In this document: in pieces, positions 34,492 to 45,200 of the stretch | Layout of the letters: the number at the start of each line of letters is the position of its first letter | How positions within the stretch are numbered: the stretch's first letter is position 1 | Origin: Chryseolinea serpens | GTDB lineage: Bacteria; Bacteroidota; Bacteroidia; Cytophagales; Cyclobacteriaceae | Reading direction: 5' to 3' | Length of the DNA: 64,000 bases | Assembly (NCBI RefSeq): GCF_900129725.1 | Contig: NZ_FQWQ01000001.1 | Coordinates: 868,001-932,000, forward strand | Notes under the pieces: model-generated | Told to the model about the DNA's origin: nothing | Databases searched by the model: none | What the model saw: the letters and a program-made list of their open reading frames with translations, nothing else | Program-made: the position numbers and the translations under genes

Positions 34492-36846
34492 ATGAAAACC
34501 AAAAGCATCGCATTGACCCTTGTGATTTTCTTTGGCGGAAGCCTCGGACTTGCCACGATGGCGCAGGAAAAAAACAGCACGCCGGCCATTCTGCCGCGGC
34601 CTGATTTTCATTTTCCCGGCAGCATTGGCCGCACCTACCTGGAATCCGATCCCCCGCAGTTTCCCCAACCCGTGGCAGCACCAAAGGGAGCGCCCAACGT
34701 GTTGCTGATCCTCATCGACGACACGGGCTTCGGACAGTTCAGCACGTTCGGCGGCGGCGTGCCTTCGCCTACTATGGATAAACTAGCCGCCGATGGTTTG
34801 CGCTACAATCGCTTTCACACCACCGCGCTTTGCTCGCCCACACGCGCTGCGCTCATCACCGGTCGCAACCACCACTCCGTTTCGTTTGCCGGCATTACGG
34901 AGGCGGCTTCGGGCTATGACGGCTACACGTGCATCATGCCAAAGAATGCCGGCACGGTGGCCGAAGTACTCCGTCAGAACGGCTACATGACGGCGTGGAT
35001 CGGCAAGAACCACAACACGCCCACGTGGGAAACCAGCGCCGCCGGCCCCTTCGACCGATGGCCCAGCGGCCTGGGATTCGACTACTTCTATGGCTTCAAC
35101 GCCGGCGACATGAACCACTGGAATCCCGTGCTGTTTGAAAATCACAACCTGGTTCCCGCGTCGAAAGACCCACAATATCACCTGACGACCGACCTGGCCG
35201 ATCACGCCATCCGCTGGATGCACGAGATGAAGAGCATTGCGCCTGACAAACCGTTCTTCCTCTATGTGGCCCCTGGCGCCACGCACGCACCCCACCATGC
35301 GCCGAAAGCGTGGATCGATAAATTCAAGGGCAAATTTGATGGTGGCTGGGATGTGTATCGCGAAGAAACCTTTGCGCGGCAGAAGAAACTCGGCGTGGTG
35401 CCGCAAGACGCAAAGCTCACCGTGCGCTCCGAAGGTCTGCCCGCGTGGGAGTCGCTGAATGCGGATCAAAAGCGATTGTATGCCCACATGATGGAAGTGT
35501 TCGCCGCCTTTGGCGCGCACTGCGATTATGAGATGGGACGCATCGTGGATGCCGTGAAGCAATTGCCCGACGCCGACAACACGCTCATCATCTACATTGC
35601 CGGCGACAACGGCGCCAGTGCGGAAGGCGGCCTGGAAGGTTCGCTCAATGAAAATATTTTCTTTAACGGCTTCCCGGAAAAATGGCAGGACAACCTGAAA
35701 GTAATTGACGAACTGGGTGGCCCAAAACATTTCAATCACTTTCCCAGCGCATGGGCACACGCTATGAACACGCCGTTCCAATGGACCAAACAAGTGGCCA
35801 GCCACTTCGGTGGTACACGCAATCCCCTGATCATCTCGTGGCCCGCCAAGATCAAAGAACACGGCGGTCTGCGAAGCCAGTTCATTCACACTATCGACAT
35901 TACGCCCACCATCTACGAAGCCTGCGGTATTACACAACCCACGGTGTTGAATGGCATCCCGCAAAAGCCGATAGAAGGCACCAGCTTCCTCGACACATTC
36001 ACCGATGCCAAAGCCGAAGGCCATCGCAAGACGCAATATTTTGAACTGGGTGTGAACCGTGGCTTGTATGCCGACGGCTGGATGGCCTCCGCGATCTCCT
36101 TTCCGCCGTGGCAGCCCGTGCGCGACAAGTTCGATCCCGACAAACAGAAATGGGAACTCTACCATATCGACGAAGATTTCACCCAGGCGAACGACCTGGC
36201 TGCGCAAAATCCTGAAAAGCTCCGCCAGCTGCAAGACCTCTGGTGGGTCGAGGCCGCTCGCTACAACGTGTTGCCGCTGGATTGGCGTGGAGCAAACCCC
36301 CGGTTCAACGCCGAGCTGATGGGACGCCCCAGTCTGATGGGCCACCGAAAGATGATGACCTATTACGCGGGCACGATCGGCCTACCCGACGCAGCCTCCC
36401 CCAACATGATCAACAAATCGTGGACCATCACCGCTGATATTGTCGTGCCCGAAAAAAATGCCAGCGGCATGGTGGTGACACACGGCGGGTTGGAAGGGGG
36501 CTATGGTCTGTACCTCGTCAACGGCAAAGTAACTTTTGTCTATAACTACCTGGCTATCCAACGCTACCCGTTCACATCGAAAGAAGTATTGCCCAAAGGC
36601 AAAGTAAAACTGGTGGTGGACTTTGCGTATGACGGTGGCGGACAAGGCAAAGGGGGAAAGATCACGCTGACGGCCAACGGCAAAAAAATCGGCGAAGGGC
36701 GGCTGGAAAAAACAGTGCCTGTTCAGTTCTCGATCGGCGAAGGGTTGGATGTCGGAATGGATGTGGGCTCGGCTGTGGATTTCAGCTACAAGCTTCCCTT
36801 CGCGTTCACCGGAACGGTGGAGAAGGTGACGGTTGAGTTGAAATGA
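34492..36846 (+). CDS. Arylsulfatase (Cys-type, formylglycine-dependent)
   Basis: 784 residues. The signal peptide ends near TMAQ. The sulfatase core shows VLLILIDDTGFGQFSTFGG (metal-binding DD), the maturation site C114-S-P-T-R in TTALCSPTRAALITGR, GKNHNT, and IIYIAGDNGASAEG (second metal site). After about residue 560 a C-terminal extension resembles a beta-sandwich (LNMINKSWTITADI-type and YGLYLVNGKVTFVY strands). This long form with the jelly-roll tail is known among bacterial arylsulfatases. The substrate is unknown. It needs FGE (28730-29776), the only one in the window. Confidence 0.95.
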   Translation: MKTKSIALTLVIFFGGSLGLATMAQEKNSTPAILPRPDFHFPGSIGRTYLESDPPQFPQPVAAPKGAPNVLLILIDDTGFGQFSTFGGGVPSPTMDKLAADGLRYNRFHTTALCSPTRAALITGRNHHSVSFAGITEAASGYDGYTCIMPKNAGTVAEVLRQNGYMTAWIGKNHNTPTWETSAAGPFDRWPSGLGFDYFYGFNAGDMNHWNPVLFENHNLVPASKDPQYHLTTDLADHAIRWMHEMKSIAPDKPFFLYVAPGATHAPHHAPKAWIDKFKGKFDGGWDVYREETFARQKKLGVVPQDAKLTVRSEGLPAWESLNADQKRLYAHMMEVFAAFGAHCDYEMGRIVDAVKQLPDADNTLIIYIAGDNGASAEGGLEGSLNENIFFNGFPEKWQDNLKVIDELGGPKHFNHFPSAWAHAMNTPFQWTKQVASHFGGTRNPLIISWPAKIKEHGGLRSQFIHTIDITPTIYEACGITQPTVLNGIPQKPIEGTSFLDTFTDAKAEGHRKTQYFELGVNRGLYADGWMASAISFPPWQPVRDKFDPDKQKWELYHIDEDFTQANDLAAQNPEKLRQLQDLWWVEAARYNVLPLDWRGANPRFNAELMGRPSLMGHRKMMTYYAGTIGLPDAASPNMINKSWTITADIVVPEKNASGMVVTHGGLEGGYGLYLVNGKVTFVYNYLAIQRYPFTSKEVLPKGKVKLVVDFAYDGGGQGKGGKITLTANGKKIGEGRLEKTVPVQFSIGEGLDVGMDVGSAVDFSYKLPFAFTGTVEKVTVELK

Positions 36847-36907
36847 AAAACAGCGGAGGGTTACGGGCCAGCCCACAAGAAAATGAAACAAAAGGAATCC
36901 CTATACT

Positions 36908-38401
36908 ATGAAAAATAAGTTTCTGATGGTCGCATCGCTCGTCATGTTGACGGCTTGTACTAAATCGCCTTCCGGCGAAACTGGCAACGCAGACTCGACC
37001 AAGACGCCTTCAGCAGCGGATGCAACCGATTATGAATTTAAAGGAGGCTATCCCACAGCTCAAACGATAGAAAAGGCCTATGACGCCATCGATCTGAACC
37101 GCGCCATATCCGCCTACCGGATCTTTTATCCGACGGTTTCAGGTGCCGCGATGTTCAAGGGCAATGCGAAGATCGGTGTGCTTCCCAACAAGGCGTTTGG
37201 TACGCTCGATACACAACCGAAACACATCGGCTATACCCTCAACTCCGACACACCGTATGCGCCGCTGTTGCTCGACCTCAGCAACGGCCCAATGGTTGTA
37301 GAGATGCCGGCAGGCCCATTGATCTGCGTGGCGATGGACCTGAACCAGCGATGGGTTGCTGACATGGGAATTCCAGGACCGGACGCAGGGAAGGGAGGTA
37401 AACACTTGTTGCTGCCACCGGGATACAAAGACAAAATTCCAACGGGCTATCACGTCTGGCATGCTACTTCCTACCGCATGCTTGTCGGTGCCCGGTCGCT
37501 GCCTGTGAACGGAGACGTGGCCGCTGCAATAGAACGCCTCAAAACCGTGAAGGTGCATCCGCTGTACGCGACCGCAGGGTGGACAGCGCCAACATGGGCA
37601 GACCTGACCCCCGGTCCGCAAGACACAACGCCGCTGGCCTGGGAAGGAAATTTTCAATACTGGCAAGCGCTTGCCGAGGTGGTTGAGAAGGAACCGGCCT
37701 ACTTAGGTTATGCCGACCACTACGGCGATCTCGCTGCGCTAGGCATCGAGAAAGGCAAGCCTTTCGCTCCGGATGCGCGCATGAAAGGAATCCTGGAGAA
37801 GGCAGCGAAGATCGCCAACGCGCAAATGCGAGTGGAATCCATGGCCGACCGCCGGCCCGACCGCATCGTGTGGACCGATCGCCAGTGGGAATGGGCAGCG
37901 TTGCGTTTTGAAGACGGCGACTTCAACGCCGCCAACTATGCCGACACCTATGCACGCGACAAATGGTTCTTCCAGGCCATCGGCGCTTCGCCCGCCATGT
38001 TCCGGCGCAACGCCGGCGCTGGCTCGTTGTACTGGCTCGGACTGCGCGACAACACCGGTGCCTATGTAGACGGTGCAAAAACGTATAGGCTCACCGTGCC
38101 CAACCCCGTACCCGGAAAATTATTCTGGTCTGTAACCGTATACGACGCCGAAACGCGGAGCCAGGTGCAAACCGATCAGGGAAAGGCCGCCCTTCGTTCC
38201 ATGTTTGAACTCAAAGACATTATAGAGGGCGCAACATCGGTCGACCTGTTCTTCGGACCCAGCGCTCCCGCCGGCAAAGAAGGCCAATGGATCAAGACCA
38301 TTCCCGGCAAGGGATGGTTTATATACTTCCGCATATACGGTCCCGAACAATCCGCCTTCGATGGGCAATGGAAACCGGGGGACCTGGAAGAGGTGAAATA
38401 A
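36908..38401 (+). CDS. DUF1254/DUF1214 domain lipoprotein
   Basis: 497 residues with a lipobox at VMLTAC. The N-terminal half reads YDAIDLNRAISAYRIFYP, then YTLNSDTPYAPLLLDLSNGPM, the DUF1254 signature. The C-terminal half has NPVPGKLFWSVTVYDAETRS and the DLFFGPSAPAG ending of DUF1214. The enzymatic role of these domains is not established. They often sit beside sulfatases and HAD phosphatases in Bacteroidota and Proteobacteria. It is 61 bases after the sulfatase gene and likely cotranscribed. Confidence 0.88.
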   Translation: MKNKFLMVASLVMLTACTKSPSGETGNADSTKTPSAADATDYEFKGGYPTAQTIEKAYDAIDLNRAISAYRIFYPTVSGAAMFKGNAKIGVLPNKAFGTLDTQPKHIGYTLNSDTPYAPLLLDLSNGPMVVEMPAGPLICVAMDLNQRWVADMGIPGPDAGKGGKHLLLPPGYKDKIPTGYHVWHATSYRMLVGARSLPVNGDVAAAIERLKTVKVHPLYATAGWTAPTWADLTPGPQDTTPLAWEGNFQYWQALAEVVEKEPAYLGYADHYGDLAALGIEKGKPFAPDARMKGILEKAAKIANAQMRVESMADRRPDRIVWTDRQWEWAALRFEDGDFNAANYADTYARDKWFFQAIGASPAMFRRNAGAGSLYWLGLRDNTGAYVDGAKTYRLTVPNPVPGKLFWSVTVYDAETRSQVQTDQGKAALRSMFELKDIIEGATSVDLFFGPSAPAGKEGQWIKTIPGKGWFIYFRIYGPEQSAFDGQWKPGDLEEVK

Positions 38402-38494
38402 GCAGGTCCGCCGTCACAGAGCAAAGTGGGTGACAATTCTGACGATGGCAGCCTTTCGAATTTGGTGGACTCTAATTTCTAAAACGCAAAGCGT

Positions 38495-39493
38495 ATGAAA
38501 AGAAATCTACTCGTCGTCATCCTCCTGCTCTCGGTCGCAACATCCTGTCGTAAGGCCGATGGTGAAAAGACGGATGTGGCCGCCATAGTGGATACCGATC
38601 CGCTTCCCTCCTGGAACGACGGGGAAGTGAAGCGCGCCATTATCGACTATGTGAACCGGGTGACGAAAGACTCTTCCGTCGATTACATCCCCGCCGAGGA
38701 TCGGATCGCCACCTTCGACAACGACGGCACCTTGTGGGCGGAGCGACCCTATGTGCAGGAGCTTTTTGCTTTCTATCAAGCCAAACAAATGGTGGCCAAA
38801 CAACCTGCGCTGGCAAAGAAGCAACCCTTCAAGGCCATGGTGGAAGGCGACAAAGCCTTTTTTGCCAAGGGTGGCGACAAGGCGCTCATCGCAGCCGTCG
38901 GTGCCACCCATACCGGAATGAGCGAAGATGAATTCGAGGCCAGTTCCAAAACATTTTTCGCGTCGGCCACCTACCCCGGGAAAAATGTGCCTTTAAAACA
39001 GATCCGCTATCTGCCACAGTTGGAGCTGTTGGATTTCCTGCGCGTACACGGATTCAAAATTTATATCTGCACCGGCGGCACGGTCGAACTGGTGCGGAGC
39101 ATGGCGCGGGATTTCTATGGCATCCCACCGGAACAGATCATCGGCACTTCGTTCAAATATGTTTACGCCGACAGTTCACGCAAGATCTACCGCGAACCCG
39201 CACTGAATCATTTCAACGACAAAGAAGGGAAGCCGGTAGGCATCCAGCTGGCCATCGGGAAACATCCGGTATTGGCCTGTGGCAACGAAGGTGGTAAGGG
39301 CGACATTGCCATGTTGGCGTTTAGCCAGGCCGGCAAATATCCTTCACTTCAATTGCTGGTGAACCACGACGATGGCGCCCGTGAATTTGAATATAGCGAG
39401 CCGGACTCCGCCTCGCTCAAAGCGGCTAACAAAAATCACTGGCGCATCATCAGCATCAAAAATGACTGGAAAGAAGTTTTTCCAAAACCCTAG
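38495..39493 (+). CDS. HAD-superfamily phosphatase-like lipoprotein
   Basis: 332 residues with a lipobox near VATSC. HAD motifs: I in RIATFDNDGTLWAERPY (nucleophile Asp), II in HGFKIYICTGGTVELVR (Thr/Gly), III/IV in PVLACGNEGGKGDIAML. Phosphatase activity is predicted. The long helical cap between motifs I and II (about 80-165) resembles phosphoserine-phosphatase-like members. It is exported, so its substrate is probably an extracytoplasmic phosphoester, perhaps released in the sulfatase pathway. It lies 93 bases after the DUF1254 gene. Confidence 0.88.
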   Translation: MKRNLLVVILLLSVATSCRKADGEKTDVAAIVDTDPLPSWNDGEVKRAIIDYVNRVTKDSSVDYIPAEDRIATFDNDGTLWAERPYVQELFAFYQAKQMVAKQPALAKKQPFKAMVEGDKAFFAKGGDKALIAAVGATHTGMSEDEFEASSKTFFASATYPGKNVPLKQIRYLPQLELLDFLRVHGFKIYICTGGTVELVRSMARDFYGIPPEQIIGTSFKYVYADSSRKIYREPALNHFNDKEGKPVGIQLAIGKHPVLACGNEGGKGDIAMLAFSQAGKYPSLQLLVNHDDGAREFEYSEPDSASLKAANKNHWRIISIKNDWKEVFPKP

Positions 39494-39559
39494 CGATCTC
39501 ATACCGGTCATGAGCAAGATTGGAAAACCGGCAGACCAGACGCTATCCGTGAACGAGGG

Positions 39560-40350
39560 ATGAGCAACAAGAAAAGATGTACGCAAACGCATATGCTTCG
39601 CATGATCGTCATAGCCACCAGCATCACGGCGACCTTCCAGGCCGTGGCCCAGGAGGATGTGCCTCAAAATTTTTGCGTCTGGCCTGGGTTCGAGGTATTC
39701 ATGCCCTTCCGGGAAGACAGTCGCTGGGGATTGTTTGCAGAAGGATATGTGAAGCGCGTCAATTTTCTAAAGGATCCACAAAGTCTCTTCTTGCGTCTCG
39801 GGGGAACCTACTATTTGAAAAATGGCAACCGCATTACGGGGGGCGTCGCCTGGCAATACAACTATCCCTATGACGCGGTAGCCCTGCCCTACTCCTGGCC
39901 CGATTCGCGAATCTGGCAACAGTATATGATCCGTCGTGCATCATTAAAGAACAAAGAACATTTGTGGGTTCACCGGTTCCGGTTGGAAGAGCGCTGGTTG
40001 GCCAGAAAAAATGACCCTGCCGAGGACGGCTATGACTCCTACAAGTTTGAAACCACGTTCCGCTACATGTTGCGCAGCCAGTGGTATATCAGGCCAAGGG
40101 TTGGGTTGGCCGTTTATGAAGAGGTGCACCTGCGGGTCTACTCGGAAGAACGCGACGAAAAGATCTTTGACCAAAACCGGATCTATGCCGGGCTCATCTA
40201 TGCCCTCGACAAAGACCGGCTGTGGCGCATAGAGACCGGCTACATGTTTCTGTCATGTGGAATGCGCCCGAGAACGAGCCCGGCCGGCAACGCATCAATC
40301 ACACGTGGCGCATTACGCTGACCGGCGACGTGCCGCTGAGAAAAAAATGA
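39560..40350 (+). CDS. DUF2490-like outer-membrane protein with a frameshifted C-terminus
   Basis: The uninterrupted frame codes for 253 residues and stops at 40321, but its last about 24 residues look wrong. From about 40250 the typical DUF2490 ending is present in the next frame (WNAPENEPGRQRINHTWRI, then TLTGDVPLRKK, stop at 40350). A single missing base near 40249-40251 would restore it. N-terminal part: signal peptide (to AVAQ), strands VWPGFEVFMPFREDSRWGLF and FRLEERWLAR. Either a real truncation or a sequencing indel; homopolymers are not obvious at the site. DUF2490 barrels have unknown substrates. Confidence 0.8.
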
Positions 40351-40375
40351 GCACTCCGTACATCGTTAGCCCTTC

Positions 40376-40401
40376 ACGGTGTTTAACGGTGTTTAACTAT
40401 C
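40376..40401. promoter_or_regulatory. Direct-repeat motif upstream of the second sulfatase
   Basis: ACGGTGTTTA occurs twice in tandem (40376-40385, 40386-40395) and leads into ACTATC. GTGTTTAACTATC at 40389-40401 is identical to 32213-32225 in front of the barrel operon, about 100 bases from the sulfatase start. Confidence 0.45.
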
Positions 40402-40502
40402 ATTTAAGACAACCGAAGTGTAACTAGCCAACGGTGATGAGAGGCCTTTAGGCGTCACGCTACCGGATTTCAAAACCACTGTACAACGTAACCCCTATCA
40501 TC

Positions 40503-42179
40503 ATGAAAGTATCGTACAGCACAAAACTATTTTCACTGCTCACCATCGTCGTGAGCCTCACGGCGTCTGTTTCACAGGCGCAGCAAAAGCCGAACATCCT
40601 CATCCTGTGGGGTGATGACATCGGCATCAGCAACATCAGTGCCTACAGCGACGGCCTGATGGGCTATACCACGCCGAACATCGATCGCATCGGCAACGAG
40701 GGTATTCGTTTTCTGCACTACTATGGCGAGCAAAGCTGCACAGCCGGCCGCGCCGCATTTCTCACGGGGCAGCATGGCCTTCGCACGGGTCTCACCAAGG
40801 TGGGTTTTCCGGGGGCCCCCATGGGCATGAGCCAGTTGGATCCCTCCGTCGGGGGTCTTCTCAAACAACTCGGCTATGCTACCGGTCAATTTGGGAAGAA
40901 CCATGTGGGCGATCGCAACGAAAGCCTGCCCACCGTAAACGGCTTTGACGAATTCTTTGGCAACCTCTATCACCTCAACGCCGAAGAGGAACCCGAACTG
41001 CCAGACTATCCGAAAGACCCCGCCTACTTGGCCAAGTATGGTCCGCGTGGCGTCTTAAAATGCAAGGCCACAGACCGCGACGATCCCGCCATCCCCGATG
41101 CACGCTTTGGCAAGATCGGCAAACAAACCATCGAGGACAGCGGCCCACTCACCAAGAAGCGCATGGAAACCATCGACGATGAAACGTCGGCGGCGGCCAT
41201 CGATTTTATGAAGCGGATGCACTCGGCTAATAAACCCTTCTTCTGCTGGTTCAACGCCACACGCATGCACATGCGCACCCACGTACGCGCCGAACACCGC
41301 GGACGATACAAACACGGCGACAGCGAATACGTCGACGGCATGATCGAGCACGATGAAACCATCGGCACATTACTCAAAGCACTGGACGACATGGGAATCG
41401 CCAACAACACGCTCGTCGTCTACTCATCCGACAACGGCCCGCACATGAACACGTGGCCCGACGGCGCCATGACGGCTTTCCGCAGTGAAAAGAATACAAA
41501 CTGGGAAGGCGCCTTCCGCGTGCCCTGCCTCGTGCGCTGGCCTGGCGTGGTCAAACCCGGTACGGTAACCGACGAACTGATGAGTCACAACGATTGGATC
41601 CCCACCCTCTGCGCCATCGCCGGCGAGCCGGACATCATTAATAAATGTCTGAAAGGCTATGTGGCCAACGGCAAGACCTACAAAGTGCACCTCGACGGGT
41701 TCGATCAATCCACGTTTCTCAAAACCGTGAGCGGCACCGTCGGCACGTCTTCCGTGAAGAGCGCTCGCAATAACTTCTTCTATGCCGATGATGATGGCCT
41801 GCTGGTCGCCATGCGGGAAGGCGATTACAAATACGTTTTCGCAGAACAACGCCTGCAGGGCACCATGGGGTTGTGGGCAGAGCCCTTCACAAAACTTCGT
41901 CTCCAGAAGGTCTATAACCTCTTTCAGGATCCCTACGAGCGAGCCGACATCACATCGAACACCTATTGGGATTGGCTTATTAACCAGGTTGGGGCGATCT
42001 ACGGCGTAATGGACGACGTCTTCAAATTTGCCGCCACCTTCAAAGAATATCCACTACGCTCGATCCCGCCCAGTTTCAACCCGACAACGATCTTAGAAGG
42101 CGTTCTCGATGAGATCAAGGAGGAAAGACGAGCGGCGGCCATGTCTCAAAAAACAGAAGCACAGAAAAAGAAGAAATGA
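40503..42179 (+). CDS. Arylsulfatase (Cys-type, CxAxR)
   Basis: 558 residues. The signal peptide ends at SQAQ. NILILWGDDIGISNISAYS holds the first metal-binding Asp pair, GEQSCTAGRAAFLTGQ holds the maturation site (C79-T-A-G-R), GKNHVGDRN the next active-site block, and VVYSSDNGPHMNTWPDG the second metal site. The C-terminal Lys-rich tail (QKKKK) is unusual but short. The form is shorter than the sulfatase at 34492 and belongs to a different subgroup. The substrate is unknown. It has its own upstream motif, so it is probably a separate transcription unit. Confidence 0.95.
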   Translation: MKVSYSTKLFSLLTIVVSLTASVSQAQQKPNILILWGDDIGISNISAYSDGLMGYTTPNIDRIGNEGIRFLHYYGEQSCTAGRAAFLTGQHGLRTGLTKVGFPGAPMGMSQLDPSVGGLLKQLGYATGQFGKNHVGDRNESLPTVNGFDEFFGNLYHLNAEEEPELPDYPKDPAYLAKYGPRGVLKCKATDRDDPAIPDARFGKIGKQTIEDSGPLTKKRMETIDDETSAAAIDFMKRMHSANKPFFCWFNATRMHMRTHVRAEHRGRYKHGDSEYVDGMIEHDETIGTLLKALDDMGIANNTLVVYSSDNGPHMNTWPDGAMTAFRSEKNTNWEGAFRVPCLVRWPGVVKPGTVTDELMSHNDWIPTLCAIAGEPDIINKCLKGYVANGKTYKVHLDGFDQSTFLKTVSGTVGTSSVKSARNNFFYADDDGLLVAMREGDYKYVFAEQRLQGTMGLWAEPFTKLRLQKVYNLFQDPYERADITSNTYWDWLINQVGAIYGVMDDVFKFAATFKEYPLRSIPPSFNPTTILEGVLDEIKEERRAAAMSQKTEAQKKKK

Positions 42180-42202
42180 CCCTTCACCTTCCGCAGAAAG
42201 CA

Positions 42203-42239
42203 AAAACCCATCGTCACAAACAACATGACGATGGGTTTT
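42203..42239. terminator. Bidirectional rho-independent terminator
   Basis: AAAACCCATCGTCA, 9-base loop, TGACGATGGGTTTT: a perfect 14-bp stem with A/T flanks. It lies between the stops of the second sulfatase gene and the convergent Oar-like receptor gene. Confidence 0.9.
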
Positions 42240-42260
42240 GATTTTAAACAGTGGGTCTCT

Positions 42261-45200
42261 CTAGAAGCTGTATCGCACGCCCAATTGTCCTTGCCAGCGC
42301 GAGCTGAACTGGTCGATCGAATACGATGACGTGGGCCGTGTAAAAGTATAAGTAGGTTGCGCAGTGGAGTTGTTGGCGCGGGTCACGCGAAGTCCCATGT
42401 CGACAGAAGAGTTCTGCGTGTTGGGCGTGAAGTACACCGTTCCCCAGCTCTTGTTGAGCATGTTGGAGAAGTTGATCACGTCAAAGGTGATCTGCAGGGT
42501 GTGTGTCTTCTCTCCTACCTTGAGGTTGATGTCTTGCATGAGGCGAAGATCCAACAGGTTGTTCCAGGGTGTGCGCGCCGCGTTGCGTTCGGTGAATTCT
42601 CCTTTGTGTTTGCTCAGGTAAGGATCTTTGTTGATAAAGTCGGCAAGGTCGGCATATTGTTGCGCGGCCGTCGTGGTCGTACCATCGGCGTTCTTTCTGT
42701 CCACCAGGTTGATCTGGTCTGCGGAAGCAGGAATGAACATCAGGTCGATCTGTTGACCCGAGCGGGTCAGGTTGCTGTTGGCCGTGTTCACCCAGGTGAA
42801 CGGCGAGCCGGATTGATTGGTCGAGATCAACGAGATGTAGGAAGTCAATTTTTCATTCCAGGCTTTTCTGTATTGCACCGTAGCCACGATCCGGTGACGG
42901 ATATCAAAGTTGGAATAGGTCAACGCAGGGTTGTTGGGATTCAACGCCTGGTTCAACTGCCATCCCGATTCAGGCGAATTGCGGATACCGTTCAGGATGT
43001 CTTTCGACTGTCCGTACGTATACGCTGCCATAAAGCCCAGGCCGAAGGCATATTGTTTCGAGAGTTGGGCGGTCAGTGAATAGCGGGAGCCTTTGTTCGT
43101 GTTCGTGATCAGGTACACGCTGGAGAAAGCATTGCTAACCCGGTTGCCCGTAGCGCCACCCGACAAATACAGGGGCTGTTGCTGACCCACATCCGTCGCA
43201 GCATAATATACAGAGTCTTTCAGGTTGATCTGTTTGATCTGCACATCCTTGATGGTTTTGGTGTAGAGGCCTTCGAGGGTCAGCTTATAACCATCGCCCA
43301 ACACAAAGTCCACCGCCAGGTTGCTTCTCCACATTCTGGGCATTTGGAAATTCTTGTCGATGAGGTCCAACTCGTTCCGGTTTGCCGAGCCATTGGCCGC
43401 CGCAAAGTTTTTGAATTGGGTGGGATCTGTAGGGATCGGTGTGCCGGCTTTCGGAGGGTTCAAATCCATGGCGGCGTAAGTTTTGCCATCGTTCACGTAT
43501 GCATAACCCAACCAGGCGAAGGGTATACGGCCAGTGAACAATCCGCTACCGCCACGCAGCACCAGCGATTTGTCACCTTTCACATCATAGTTAAAGCCTA
43601 CACGGGGTGACACATATACCTGTCCGAAGAACTTATTGGTGTTTGAAGCCACCGGATGGTCGTAGGTATAGGTTGTTCCATAATTGGCGGGAGGATTGGG
43701 GAAAAGGGCGTGCGAATCGGCCGGAGGTGTGCTGGGCATCACCGTCATGTCGGCACGCAGTCCGTAGGTCAACACCAATTTAGAATTCACGGCCAGTTCA
43801 TCTTGCACATAAAGGCTGTTCAGCGAGATATTGAATTTCGCCGGAGAGTTGGCCAGGTTGTTTGCCAGGCTGTTGTCGCCGGGGTTGTAGATGGCGCGCA
43901 TCCGCGAAGGTTTGTCGGCCAGGAAGTCGGCTAAGCTGGCGTAGTCGAACCGTCCGTTGTAGGAGTTGATGAACGTATAGTCGATCTTATAAAATTCATT
44001 GTGCGTTCCGAACGTGAACGAGTGATTGCCGGTGAACCAACGGAAGTTGTCCGTCACTTCAAAGGTCTTCTGATGCATGTTGAAGACGGCGGCTTCGCGG
44101 TTTGTTCCAATCAGGGCGTGGCCGCTGCCAATGCCGTTGATTTGAATCTGAGGGAAAAGTGAACCGTTTGGATTGCGGCTGTCGGTGATGTCGGTGTAGC
44201 CCAGGATCAAGCTGTTGCTGGTGGCGTTGCCAAAGCGGCTTTTCAATTCGGCCACGGTGCTGATGTTGTGGTTCTTCTGAACGAAGTCGTAGTTACCAAA
44301 TTGAAATTCGGTCGTAGAACGCTCCAGGTTGCTGGCTTCGGAAATAACCGAGTTGTTGCGGATGGCCAGTGAGTGGTTCTTGTTGATGATCCAGTCGAGG
44401 CGGTTGAAGAATTTTACGCTTTTGGAATAGATGTTATAGTCCTGCGTTGCGCCGGGATCGTAGCCACCGGTAGGATTGTAAGTCGAAACCGGAAGCGTGT
44501 TCAGTTTATTGACGATCTGGTTAGCAATGTCCGTGGTCATGAAATAGTTGGGTGCACCGGCGGGGAAGAACAACGGAATCTGGCTGCGGGTGATTTCTTC
44601 GTTCGTAAACCAAAACAATTTGTCTTTCACCAACGGAAATCCAACGCGGAAACCGGTCTGGTAATCGTGATAGGCACTGCTGATAGAGCCGTCGCCCAAT
44701 TTATCGGAACCTTTGTATTTTCCGGTGATGGCCGAATTTCTTCCAAAGCCGTACACGGAGCCCGTCACGTTGTTGCTACCGCTGCGCGATACGGCGTTGA
44801 TGCTTCCACCCGTGAAGTTACCGAGCGTAACATCATAGGGAGCCAATTGCACTTGCACTTCCTGGATGGCGTCGAGGCTGAACGAATTGGTACGCGTGCT
44901 GCTGCCGGGCTGGTTGGCCGTGCCGCTCACGCCGCCTAATGAAGGGCTAAAGCCGATGGCGTCGTTGTTGATGGCGCCGTCGAGGGTGATGTTGTTGTAG
45001 CGGAAGTTCGTGCCGGCAAATGAGTTGTTGCTGGCCTGGGGTGTGAGGCGTGTAAAATCCGAAAAGCTGCGGCTCAGCGTAGGCAGCGATTGGATCTGTT
45101 CTTTGCTCACACTATTGCTGGCGCCGGTTTTGTTGAGGTCCAGGATGTTTCCGGCAATCACCTGAACTTCCTGTAACTGGGTGGACTCTTCTTTCAATTG

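Noticed and set aside
34783-36345. Long open frame of 520 codons on the minus strand inside the sulfatase gene
   Set aside because: It lies antisense to a gene with full sulfatase motifs; such long antisense frames are common in GC-rich codon patterns, and its translation shows no domain.
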